64,000 nt of DNA, taken from contig VZTI01000425.1 in NCBI GenBank assembly GCA_013397865.1, forward strand, positions 197-64,196, read 5' to 3'. Position 1 is the first letter of the stretch, and every line of letters starts with the position of its first letter. The notes beneath the pieces were generated by a model, which worked only from the letters and a program-made list of their open reading frames with translations, was not told the DNA's origin and made no database searches. Made by a program: the position numbers and the translations under genes. Shown in pieces: positions 24,886 through 36,108 of the stretch. This DNA is from Struthidea cinerea (lineage: Eukaryota; Chordata; Aves; Passeriformes; Corcoracidae).

Positions 24886-25056
24886 AAAAAAAAAAAAAAA
24901 GTCAAGATAATGAAATACCAGCTAAAAGGACTGCATTTAAATCAGTCTATATTTAGCATTGCTACATTTCAGAATGGCATCAGAGAAGCAAGGACAGTTA
25001 CCTGCTGACATTTTGTTTGACATAAAAATGAAAAAAAAAAGAAAAAAAAGAAAAAA
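24886..25056. repeat. Two A-rich tracts flanking single-copy DNA
   Basis: A15 at 24886-24900, and an A-run broken by single G bases at 25029-25056 (AAAAG-type). These are simple-sequence tracts with no element attached. Confidence 0.8.
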
Positions 25057-25917
25057 GCAGTCTGTGCTGCTCAGAGCTGATATGGGAGTCACTGGGGGCT
25101 TTGGATGTGTGTGAGAAGGATAAGAGAACACAAACAGAATGAATTTGGGGTCCTCAGGGCAGCCACCAGAACATGAACACGATGGGGAAAGATGTGACAA
25201 ACACAAGTCAGAAAGAGTTGCCTTTTTGTCATATTCAGCATCACCTTGGACTGAATTCTGAGGGTGAAATGAGCCACAACGCCATAAAATCCCCAAGAGA
25301 GGGAGACGAGGAAGGGAATCATCTTTTGGGTGAGTGTAGACAGGCAAGGGGCAGCTGGGCTGGGTGGGGAGCTGCTGAGCCTCAGGGCTCGGGGTTGTCA
25401 CAGGGGTGCTTGTGGCCCATGAGCTGTCGTTGGCCATGGAGAGGGTCCCAGATCACTGTGAGCTATGTAATGCCATTTGCACCTTGTTTTTACTTGAAAA
25501 CAATTATACAAGTATTATATTAAGGCAGATGGATTTGTATTGATGCTATCACCCAACAGGCTGGGGGAAACAACAGTGGGAAAGCTTGAAGAGAAATCAG
25601 CAGAAGCAGCAGAAGGTGGTGGTTGTGCCATGAAGGGACATGGGTTAAACGATGCTGATGTGCTGGGATTGCACTTGGACCTGGGGCTGCAGCCAGGATA
25701 ATGCCCTGTTTTAGAGGCTGGAGTGTCTGCTCTGCCCACCTGGACAGTCACCTGTAATCTGCCATCCTGCAGAGCTGAGTGACGTGGCACGTGGACTTTT
25801 AGAAATCTCCTGTAGGTGTTTGCATGGCTTGTATTGCGTAGAAGGTATTCCACAGTGAGAGGATTCTCCCTACCAGCTTTCTTGTGCTTTGCTCATACTG
25901 GATTTCAGTGAAATAGG

Positions 25918-26173
25918 TGGACAGGACAAGGGGGAATGGCTTCAAACTGAAAGAGGGCACGTTTAGATGGGATATTAGGAAGGAATTATTTACTGTGAGG
26001 GTGGCGAGGCCCTGGTTGCCCAGAGAAGCTGTGGCTGCCCCATCCCAGGAAGCGTTCAAGGCCAGGTTGGATGGGCCTCAGAGGAACCTGGGATAGTAGA
26101 AGGTGTTCCAGGACAGGTGGTTGGAACGGCATGAGCTTTAAGATCCCTTCCAGCCCAAACCCTTCTGTGACTG
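25918..26173 (+). mobile_element. CR1 LINE 3'-end fragment
   Basis: 'gacaagggggaatggcttca', 'ttgcccagagaagctgtgg', 'aaggccaggttggatgggc' and the terminus 'aagatcccttccagcccaaa' are the ordered blocks of the CR1 3' region in plus orientation. The terminal repeat is degraded to 'cccttctgtgactga'. Confidence 0.92.
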
Positions 26174-27838
26174 ATTCCAGCTGTCAGCAGAACTGGGTGT
26201 AGCTCTAGCGCTGCTCCAGTGCTGCCAGGCCTGTCTCTCTGCCCTGGCTGTGGTGTGGATGTTCCTGCCCAGAACATTAACACCACATGTTCCCTTATGT
26301 TTTGCCATTCTCACATTGCATCATAGCTGCAAGGCTTCTCCCTTTTTTGGTTCAATTGTCAGATCTTTGGCTCTTAGCTCGAAGACTTTCATCATAGTTT
26401 TAGTAAGTATAATCTTAGGAGTTTAGAGCATATGAACTAACCTGGGAAATAAAGCGTAATTCATCTTACAGTCAGAAATGAGCTAAATGTCCCCTTGCAG
26501 CCAGTTTGATCTCTCTGGCTAATGCACAGGTCTCACTGCTCCCCAAACACAAAGCAGGACAGATGGCAGGCAGGAACAAACACCATGGAACTTCCCAACA
26601 CCATCATCCCTGCAGGGTCTTGCAAGGCCACATCCCTGGATGTTTGCCTCTGAACACTGGGGCACCAAATGCCACTGCGCCTTCGGTGTTCTGCCTGTGC
26701 AGAGGACGACAGATCTGAGGTGTCTCTTTATTCTTACTGCAGTAATCAGTGATTTTATTCTCCATAACACCAATCATTTTAAGTAATTTTCTCCATAGGC
26801 CCCCTGAGATTTGTGTCCTTTCCAAGTCATGATCTTGTTATGTTTCAATAAATGTAATCTATTCCATATGCTATAGGTTTTTAGAAACATGTTATTGAAG
26901 TCCATAGTATGTTATCAGTTGTGAAACAGATACCTTTCAAAAGGCAATACCTCTTATTGTACAGTTACCAATTTGAAATCAAAAACTTCAATAGTCTATA
27001 AATTTCACACCAGAAACATGCTGACATATTTTCCCCATACTCATCATTACTTGGCAAGCTTCAAGGTCTGGGCTTTATAATAATAATAATGTATTTCAGT
27101 ATTACTTGGCATGTGCCATAAATTATTAAGAAATTAGATCTTGGCTTCAATAGGGAATAGATTAACAGATTATTTACATCATGAGGGTTCACATCTACTG
27201 ATAAGTGAAGTGTTTCAGAGTGAAAAAAACCCTGGTGTTTAAATAAGGTAAATAAACACACTGTTCATAGGTTAACTGCAGAATAAAATCAGGATGAACT
27301 GTATTCTGTTGTATTTTTGTATGAATACAATATGACATATGCTTCCATGTCTTACTGCATTGAAAGAGGGACTGTTCAGCATTTTATGAATCAACATTTT
27401 GAGGAAAAGTTGTGTTTGACAATTCTTTGTCCTGAAATGTTGTTCCTTTCTCTCTTTCTGTGCTCTATCATATTTTTCACTGCTAATAGAAATGTAGGGG
27501 AATGAGTCAAGAAAGGTGTTGTTCAAGAACACTTTGGTTATTTATGAAACTCAAAACTATTTGTTTCTAAACCCAACATGAAATGGGGAAGACAAGGCAA
27601 TGAGCCTCACTGACAAGGATTAGCAGGGCTAAGCTGTACACGCACAGCTCATTTGCATTGGAGTTCATTGTGTATATTTTGAATAATACTTTTTTTGTTA
27701 GAAGCGTAAGATATTTAAAAGCAATTTTATAGTCCTTCAAAGACAGTGATTTCACCTTAGAGCCTGGGTCTGGCAGCATATATCCCATACAATACTTGCC
27801 CTGAATTTGGGGATTTATATTTTATTTTCTTTAACAGC

Positions 27839-27875
27839 TTGCACAGTGCAACCACTGCAGATATGCACTGTGCAA
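27839..27875. repeat. Perfect 12-bp inverted repeat (hairpin)
   Basis: TTGCACAGTGCA at 27839-27850 and its exact reverse complement TGCACTGTGCAA at 27864-27875, with a 13-base loop. The stem does not extend further with good pairing, so it is shorter than a typical pre-microRNA stem. Confidence 0.85.
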
Positions 27876-27985
27876 AAGAAAGAAGTTAGACAAATTCTTT
27901 TGATGTCTCCCTATATGGTTATAATTCTTGACAGAATAACTATTTATCAGCAAATGAATTCCTAAAGGAGAAGCAGCATATTGGA
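27873..27985 (+). repeat. Old dispersed repeat, copy 2
   Basis: Partner of 20624-20705. The 18-mer GTTATAATTCTTGACAGA is at 27918-27935, followed by 'agcaaatgaattcctaaagga'. It lies immediately after the hairpin. Confidence 0.6.
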
Positions 27986-29176
27986 TTTCTCTGCATTTTA
28001 TCTTTCATGGAATATAGCAGAATCATCAATATACACATCAGTGGAGAGCAGGGAGGGACTCAGTGAACCCAAGTATTTGTAATTAAAAGCTTTAAAATTT
28101 TTAGAAGCCATTCTACTTGTTTTTCCTAAAGAAGCTGATATATTCTGTTGCATGTGGAGGATGCCTGTCTAAAGGAAGTTACTGCAAGTAAAGAAATGTG
28201 CCAAAATAAAGTTGAGACCTGTGTTAGTAATGACACTTTAAGAACATGTTATTTCCAAAAATCTTCCCTTTACATGTAAAGAAAAATTTTTTGGAATATA
28301 GTACTTCAGGCTTTCTATATGGACACAGGCTCATTCACAAAGTATTTCTCATTTCTTTCATGGACAGAGGAATTCACCGCTGTGTGTGCTGGGCTCGTGC
28401 CCTTTGGTGTGTCTGGGAGCATCCAGGTGTATGACTTGAATCTGCAGCTGCCTTGTGGTTTGAGCATATTCAGAGGCCTGAAAATCCTGATACCTGAAAG
28501 AATTTCCAAGCAATTATTGCCTAGGATATACAGGTGGCATGGCAGAAGCCTTTCAGCCGTGTCAGTTGGATTTGTCCTTCGGAGAACAAACCCTTCTCTC
28601 TTGTGCGGTGGACTTGTGCCGGGAATGCCAACAAGGAACTGTCTGTGCTGAGGCTGAAGGAAATGCTGGATGTCTCCAACTGAAATATCACTAACAAAAC
28701 ATTTTCAAAACACTTCAAAATGCTGACATTTTTCTGGGAAGGAAGGCTACCAGGAATTGAGGATAAAGTACGTTTCTGGAGTTTTAAACTCATATGCATG
28801 TCTTGTACTGTCGAGCCTCTGAAAAAAGAAAAATCCTCGTGTGCCTGTGTTGGGCTGCTGTGATTCTGTGCATAGTCAGAAGTGGAATCAGAGCAATTAA
28901 AGTTCAAATGTTCCATGAAAATACCATTTTGAAACACTGTCAAGAAAAATTAAAGCACAAGGGACTTCTGTGACATTTTATGATACTGACAAATTTAAAG
29001 TAGCTGGATAGTTTAGAAACTATATTGTTCTGCAGTATAAAATAGTAATTTCAGTGGCGCTCAGACTACTCACCAACAGAAATCTGACCATTGGACGGTC
29101 AGTTATTTTGTTTCCTTAACTTCTGTTTATAACCAAATCCAAATTTATGAGGAGCTCAAATTTGAAAACTCATGTC

Positions 29177-29225
29177 CCACCCAAAAAACCCCTAACCAAA
29201 CAAAACCACAAACCCAAAGAAACCA
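29177..29225. repeat. CA/A-rich low-complexity patch
   Basis: Runs of ACCC, CCAAA and CAAAA units on the plus strand, similar in kind to the block at 351-545 but shorter. Confidence 0.7.
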
Positions 29226-32200
29226 AGAATCTGTAGGAGGCAAGGGTGGGCTAAATAGAACCAGGAAAGAAAAAAAAAACAAATTGGAAGAATGGAGTTC
29301 ATGCTGAGTCAAAACAAGACAGTGAAGAAAGCTCCTGGGGAGAAAAAACCCATTACTCTCTTTTGCTATCTGTCAGGAAGATAAATTTTTCCCTTTGGAG
29401 GGGCACCAGAGCCCTGTGCACCCTCTCTATCCTCATTAGAGGCACAAAGCCTCCACTCAGCGCTCAGTACATCCCCTCCCCATCCTCGGGGGCTGTTGGC
29501 TCCAGGTTAGAGCCATGACAGCACTTGGATATAAACAGGAAAGTCTGGAAGTCTCAGCACAGGTTCCAAGTTCAGGTTCATCCTAAGCCTGAGCCCATCC
29601 AGGGCCAGGGGGCTCTGAAATGCAGGCAACCATTCCCTGCCTGCATCCAGAGCTCATTTTCCCTGTTTGTGGCTCCTTCTCATGTGCCTCCCTCATTTAT
29701 ATCAACCTCCTGCTTGCGTATATTTTTCCCTCTTTCTCACACGTATTTTATAGGAGAGGATGCTTTCAGTTTTCCTGAACAGGAACAGTTGCTCTGGCAA
29801 TAAGTGCAGGGAATCAGCATCAAAGCACCTTTTACTGAGTCAGCCTGATTTTTATTTGCTGCAAAACTGCAAATGTGGGTTTCAGGCTTACTCGTTGGAT
29901 AGCTTTCCTAATGTGCACTGCAGGTGCACGATACATTTGCAGTGGCTGTTGCACATGCTGATACACACCTACATCTGTGATGGAAATGAATAAATGTGTC
30001 TGTGGCCCATGCAATTAAAAATGAATGGCCATGTAAAAAGGAGAGCAGGGTTGTTTCCATATGATGATGACATCCATAAAAATAGATCATTGCACAGTAA
30101 ATTACCAGTTTATAGATGTAAGAGGGGTTTTCAACTTCAAAATACCAGTTTGCTGAAGCACACTCCCACCACTACCACCTGCTTGACTTATTATTATGGG
30201 TTTTTTTCCTAATACTGAACTAACATTGAAGTATAAATTCATTCTTTATTCTGGCACTTGCAGGCTGTGGTTATGTGTCTGTGTGGGTGTCTGTAGGTGG
30301 ACAGTGCTGTGCAGCTGCTGAATTCACTCATTAAAATAGTAAGACGCAAGTCCTGGCTGCACTAAAGGAAAGGCAAAATTGCCATTACCTCAAAATTCAT
30401 CCCACAGCCCATGGAATGAGCAGTTGAGGCAGCTTTGACTCATCTCACTGTCTTTTATTTTTTGAATTGATACCAGTTGTCTGCCATAATAATGCACTGG
30501 TAATGCTTTCATAGGGAGTTACTAAAGTTTTTTTCAAGAAGCAAGATCTACCTGTAGCTGGCTGTGGCTACGTAGACAAGCTGAGATGTGCTCAGATTTT
30601 TGTCCAAGGGCTATATCAGCCATAAAATTTCAAATTTGCAAATTATTCCTTTAGAAATAGACTCAAAATATTGGGTGTACTGGGACTCTCTAAGTTTTTT
30701 AGGAATGTTTTAGGATGCCAAGAAGATCCAGTTACCAATTTAACATGATTTTTTTACAAAATTACAAAATAAATCAGTATTCAAATTTAGTCTGATTTAT
30801 TCTCTGCCCACGAGGAGTTTCTAGTTGAATGAGCACCTCAAGAAGGTTTTGGAAGAAAACCACAGTCGATGGAGGATAGATATTCCCAGAATTTGTCTCA
30901 TTCAGTGATGCTTATTTAGTATTTTATAACAAACTCAACAGCAGCATTAGCTAGGGAAAAATATCTATATGGTGCTGTTGGGCTGGCTGGCATTAATAAC
31001 TATTAACAGTGCTCACAGTGTGGGATGTTGGTGATTCCCAGGAATGTTGTTATGCAAGGGGCTGGACTCCTCCTGCTGCTCCTCTGTGAGCAGAGGGAAC
31101 TCTGCTCCTCAGTGTGAGAAGTGTGGTGTAAGCAGCATTTTAAGCCTCAGTTCCATGAGCCAGCTCAGTTTCTCTCCCAGTCTGTGCTGGCTTTGATGTG
31201 TGTGCGCTCATGTGTATAAATAGTCAGTGAATATCTTAGAAAAAAACAAACAAAAATGATGTTTTTCCTGTCTGTGCTCCGATGCTTTCTCTCTTATTTG
31301 TCTGGGGTTTGGCAGTGCCAGCGTTGTTGTTGTCACATTTAATGGCCCAAAGGACAGGGCCACTAATGCAAGACAACACAATAGGTTCCAGTTTTATTGT
31401 TTGATGCTCCTCAGTTGCCAGTGCCATTTCCAGCAGGAAAATGTTTTGAGCTCTGTGAAACAGCAAATCATTTAATTGCATGGGTGGATATGAGCAGCTT
31501 CACCTGCACTGTCACACATAGAGAGGGCTCTTTAAGGATGTCACTGTTCTTTTAAGCAAAGAGCCATGGAACCCTCGTGATGCTGGAGCAAGGCATCAGT
31601 GTTCATGCCTTTAAAATGTCCCATTAGTGAGATGTTGTGGCATAATTATCAATGTTACAAGAGAAAGTCCAGCATTGCAAGTGGGGCTAAAATATCAGAG
31701 CAACATTCTTACCATCAAGAAGATAAATCATGTCAGCAATTCCAACAAGTCTGCTCCCCTCTGTGAACAGAAGTCTATCCACTGATAGCATGGATTTCCA
31801 ATAACATAAAATGACAATATTTTATGTTTAAATTGTTTTTCTCCATGCATTAACATTTTATTTTCATTCAACTTTCATTCAAGGGTTATCAGTGAGTAGA
31901 AGATTCTCCATTATTCAAGTGTGTGAACGTGTGTTCATACGTTTGCTTAATTATTCACTGTTTTTGCTACACCTCTGGTGCTGGATTCACTGTAGGCATA
32001 ATTCCAGTAATGAGTGGATTCCTGTTAGAGGACAGCACTGTGTGTTTGGAGGGTGAGTGGGTGATGTCCAGATCTCTTTGTGCTTGGTTACATTGGTCTG
32101 CAAATAAGGTTGTTCTTCCTGCTTTTGTGTGTTGTCCCTGATTTCCTCCTCTTACAGTGACAGGCACAGACTCCAGGAGGATTTTATCCTTCTTTTTACA

Positions 32201-32510
32201 TTCCATAGACATATAAATTTGCCAACACCCCCCTTGCTGTGCATCAGCTCAGAGGTGGAAAGGATACTAAATCCTTTTACTGATGATTTGAATAAGTCCT
32301 TTGGATTTCTTTCTGCAAAGATCTTAAAATTAGCTCTTCATTAAGCTGATTAGAACATTCTCATTAGAAACAATCATATTATCACAAGGTTCTGTTTAAG
32401 AAAAGCTGTTTTCATTTCGAGAGATGTGTTAACTTTTTCTCTTGCTGTCATTTGCACCATACTTAGATCCTTATCTGCTCTGGCAAAGCAAAGGTCTGGT
32501 TTTGACAGTA

Positions 32511-32560
32511 AGTTCATCTTTTCTTTCTTTTTTTTTTCCCTCTTTTTTTTTTTTTCTCCC
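32511..32560. repeat. Polypyrimidine tract
   Basis: About 50 bases of T with scattered C. It makes the K/E-rich minus-strand frames at 32374-32717, which are artefacts. Confidence 0.85.
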
Positions 32561-33000
32561 TGAAGCCTGTAGCAAGCCATGCTAGAAGTAATCTTCTCTT
32601 GTTTTTTACTTCAATTATATTTTTCTCTTCGTGGAAGTCAAGTATTTCCAAGTAGTCCCTGTTCTCTGAGGATATGATACTTTGGGTCACCTGGTGTTTG
32701 CATGGTTTCAGTCGCAAGACTCAAGTTATCAGGAATATATTGAAGGGCTCTGAAAGTCTGGATTTATACACTTATTCATGATTTTTCTTAATTCATTATT
32801 ATATACAGTAGAGTCCAACTTGCCAGCTTTTAAAAGAGGCTCTTGGTGTTAGAAATAGGGACAACTCTAATCCTGCCTCTCGTGGGACATTATCATGAAG
32901 TTTGCAAACATTGATGTGGGCACTGGAGAACAGCAGAGGAAAACCATGGCCCTCTGTTACCTTCATTAGCTCATCTGGTAACAAAACAAATCATCCTTTA

Positions 33001-33235
33001 ATCATAGAAATGATGATTAGAATGAACTTATGGAGGGCTGTGCTCCAACCTCCTGCTTGAAATGAGGCTGGCTGTGCTGCATCAGGCCAGTTTGGCCATT
33101 TCTGAATCTTCAAAACCCCTGATGATGCCATTTCTGCAGCCTCTCCACCTGACCTTCTCAAGGCTGGGCTACCCCCGTGGTGAAATCCTCTGCAGCTCAT
33201 TTCTCCTATTCAGAGAGACGAGGGTGCTCCTAAAA
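33001..33235 (-). mobile_element. Degraded CR1 LINE fragment
   Basis: 'atcatagaaatgatga', then 'ctccaacctcctgcttgaaa' and 'gcagcctctccacctgac' resemble the reverse complement of the CR1 3' region, but the usual terminus and several blocks are eroded. Confidence 0.5.
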
Positions 33236-35497
33236 ACTGAGCTTTGATTGTGGAGGATCTCTCTCCATTCAGCCTCACAAGCACCACCCAAACAAAGGGG
33301 TTTCCAAATCCCCCGTGGTTTTTGACAACTGTTGAACCAGGTACATCAGGCAGGAGAGCTTAACACGAGCAGGGATGGCTAACACAGGGGGCCTCTTATG
33401 CTGAAAAAGCAGCTTTGAGTCATTGCTTCTCAACAGCTGATAAATTCTGTAGTGCTCCTTAGGAAAGCTCACCACAGAAACTCAGATTTTCGTAGCCCAT
33501 TACAGCACTTCTATACCAATATATTATTTAGCAAACAGACTTTCATGCACAGTTTGTTTCACATTATCATCATACGCTTTAGTTCAGCTTTGAAGGGTCC
33601 TTTTTCTTGGTGGTTTTTTTTCCTTCCTTATTTAAGCCTTGGTATCTGGCAGTGAAGTCTGCAGCTATTTGTAAACAGATTTGCAAGCACAGTTAACGGG
33701 TGACTTTTTTACGCAGAGGCACAGCACGAGTTTTTGCCAGAAGCTTCAGCCTGCAGTGGGAAGCATTGATTTCCCACTGTGGCAGATACAGACACACAGA
33801 GAATAACCCCTTCCTGGATCAGGGATTCAAAAGCTCTTTGATACAGAGCAGACTGGCTTGACTTGCCCAGTTTTCAGAGAGTGTGTTGGAAATGTCTGCA
33901 GCAAATGGAGTAAGGCACGGCTTTGGCATTGCTGGATCTGTTTATTCACTGTGGTAGTGACGCCAGGGAGGTCAAGACACAAATATATGTGGCTGATTGA
34001 TGCTTACTACAGAATGTACCGAGACTGAATTGCTGCAGTAAGACATAGAGATGGGCAAAGAGCAAATGTGGGGTTTTTTACTGCCTAAAGTCTTGCCGTG
34101 CCAGTGGTTTGAACAGAAGTTGTTCCTCTGGATGCAGCAGTTCTCTGACAGTATATCCTGAATGAAAATAATATTTATTATTGGAAGAGCTCAGAAGAAA
34201 CAGTGAGGACCTGAACTTTAGATGCAGATACATTTTTTTAAAACTGGGTCTAGAAGAAGACCTTAGGCTTACTTATAATTTAGTTTTAAAGGAGGCAGTG
34301 ATTAAGCTAGATCAGCTTTTTATGTGGTGTGCTAATCTCCTTGATTTAATGCCAGCTAAGTTAAAAAACTAAAAAACAACCAAAAAACACCCCCCCAAAA
34401 AATAAACACAGCCAAGCAAAAAAAACCCCACAAACATTTCTGTGTAGAGACATCATGTATTTGCAGACACAGCATCAGAGCTGCTGGGCATGACCAGCAC
34501 TGTCACACCTGGTTTACCTGACCAGGACAGCATTAATGCTGTCCCTAATGAAGAAAACTGGCTTCTGTAGCCACAGAAAATAAACCTTTCAGAAATTAGA
34601 GACAAAGTGAAGTATTTAGGACAAAAGAAATCCCATAATTTGGAAACAAATAATTAATCATGGCTCATCTAACAGTATGGCTTCATTCATTTGTTGCCTT
34701 GCATGATTATTTGACTGCTTTGCAAGGATTAACCATGACCTGCTTTTGCTCCTTGCCTGACAGGATCCTTTGTGCAGTGTTTTATTGGGAAGGTGTTTCT
34801 GTGGCAGAGGTGACAGGCAGTGTCTGCTGACAAGGATTACAGTAATTATTATCTGTAATGTCAAAGCCACTTAGTGCAGACTTGTTGGGTGAGGAAATTT
34901 CTATTCTGCTCTTTATGGCAGGAAGACAATCATTGTTGTGTTTCAGAGCATGACAGGATTTTCTCCTAGTATCTGTGCAGAGATCTTCTCTTGGGTGCCA
35001 CTTGAGTGAGCTTAATTTGTATTTAAATTGTATTACCAGTGTGCTTAGTTTTGGGAAAATAAATGAAACAATGCAGCATATTGCTCTGCTTTGTTCAATT
35101 TTAATTTTGACTCAAATGTTCTGTGTATCTATGGCCACAAACAAACTGGAAGCGAGTATATTGTGATTAAGTTAACCATAGTAACTCAGCTGTCTCAAAG
35201 CAACATTGGCTTGACAGATACGACAAGCCTGGGATTTTGACTTCTCCAGATATATTCTGGAGGGAGCTGGAAAATAAGAATCATAGGGCTTCATTTCTGA
35301 AGATAAATCACAGTGGGAACTGGTGTGTTCTTGTTAGAACTGGTAAATGTGGGCTGAGGTCTGGAGATGAGAAAGAAACCCAGACGAACATTTCAGATTA
35401 GATTCTCTTTTGCTTGGAATACCTCATTCTGGGAAATTTTCTTGAAAGGAATAATGTTTCTTGAACTGGAGATTAATGTTTGATAGTAAGAGTTTTC
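33236..35497. other. No gene recognised
   Basis: AT-rich. A CA/A-rich patch lies at 34362-34436. A 7-bp-stem palindrome, CTCCAGA-tatat-TCTGGAG, lies at 35244-35262. Confidence 0.6.
34362..34436. repeat. A/C-rich low-complexity patch
   Basis: A-runs broken by C, with a C7 run near 34390. Confidence 0.8.
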
Positions 35498-35502
35498 ACC
35501 CT
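35498..35502. repeat. Left target-site duplication ACCCT
   Basis: ACCCT at 35498-35502 is repeated exactly at 36104-36108. Confidence 0.9.
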
Positions 35503-36103
35503 TGTCTTGGGGTGACTTTATGATGTGTATCCCATATCACTGCTCTATTGCCCAGAAGTTAACTTTGTGCCTTTCAACTGAGCCTGAGCAGAGAGAGAGA
35601 GAAGAAAACTTCAAGGACACAGATAGCAGAGGGCTCTGCTCTGGGTTCGGCCGGCGTGGAGAGAGGAGCGGAGAAGCACCCTGGTTTTTTTCCAGCTTCC
35701 GAGTTTTTTTCCTCCAGAGAGTTGAGCTTTGTTTTTCCTAGATGTTCGGATTTTCCTTTTCTTTTCCTCGACTATTTCAACATCAGAACACATTGGGACT
35801 TTTTTCCACCGAGGTGGAGGCCCCAGGGGAGGGGGCCCACCCCATCCCAGCTCTGAGGAGGAGGAGAGAGACCACACCTACAGAAGGACTCTGAAATCTT
35901 CCCAGGTTTCTCTCCATAGCAAGAGATTTCATTATTTAGCATTATTATCCTTTTCCTGTGTGTTTGTTAAATAAATAGTTTTTATCTCTTTCACTTTCCT
36001 TCAAGGAAAATTTCTTTTTTCCCAAACCTAGTGTGGGGAGAGGTGATTGTAACCTGCTTTCTATCAGAGGATATTTTCGTCTAAATTTGTCCAAACCAGG
36101 ACA
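35503..36103 (+). mobile_element. Complete solo LTR with 5-bp target duplication
   Basis: TGTCTTGGGGTGAC at the start and CCAAACCAGGACA at the end form the TG..CA termini, and ACCCT flanks both sides. The poly(A) signal AATAAA is at 35970-35975, about 130 bases from the 3' end, and a pyrimidine-rich stretch precedes it. Same family as 13676-14281 (inverted) and the partial LTR at 1-350. The 5-bp duplication suggests an ERVL-like integrase. Frames over it (35502-35741, 35611-35877 minus and others) are incidental. Confidence 0.93.
35970..35975 (+). terminator. Poly(A) signal of the solo LTR
   Basis: AATAAA followed by a T-rich stretch, at the R/U5 position of the LTR. Confidence 0.55.
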
Positions 36104-36108
36104 ACCCT
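36104..36108. repeat. Right target-site duplication ACCCT
   Basis: Copy of 35498-35502. Confidence 0.9.

Larger units (their letters stand above)
20706..25917. other. No gene recognised
   Basis: AT-rich, with a (TAG)n at 21491-21531 and A-runs at 24886 and 25030. The 166-codon minus frame at 24937-25437 is proline/serine-rich, then crosses the A-run as a phenylalanine tract. It looks like a chance frame, not a gene. Confidence 0.55.
26174..33000. other. No gene recognised
   Basis: AT-rich. It contains the second copy of an old repeat and a hairpin near 27.9 kb, a CA/A-rich patch at 29177-29225 and a pyrimidine tract at 32511-32560. Frames up to 140 codons (28521-28943 minus) show no domain. 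Confidence 0.55.

Noticed and set aside
24937..25437. 166-codon minus-strand open frame starting MANDSS
   Set aside because: The start resembles the MAP4K4 N-terminus by four residues only. The rest is proline/serine-rich and then a phenylalanine tract from an A-run; no kinase motif.
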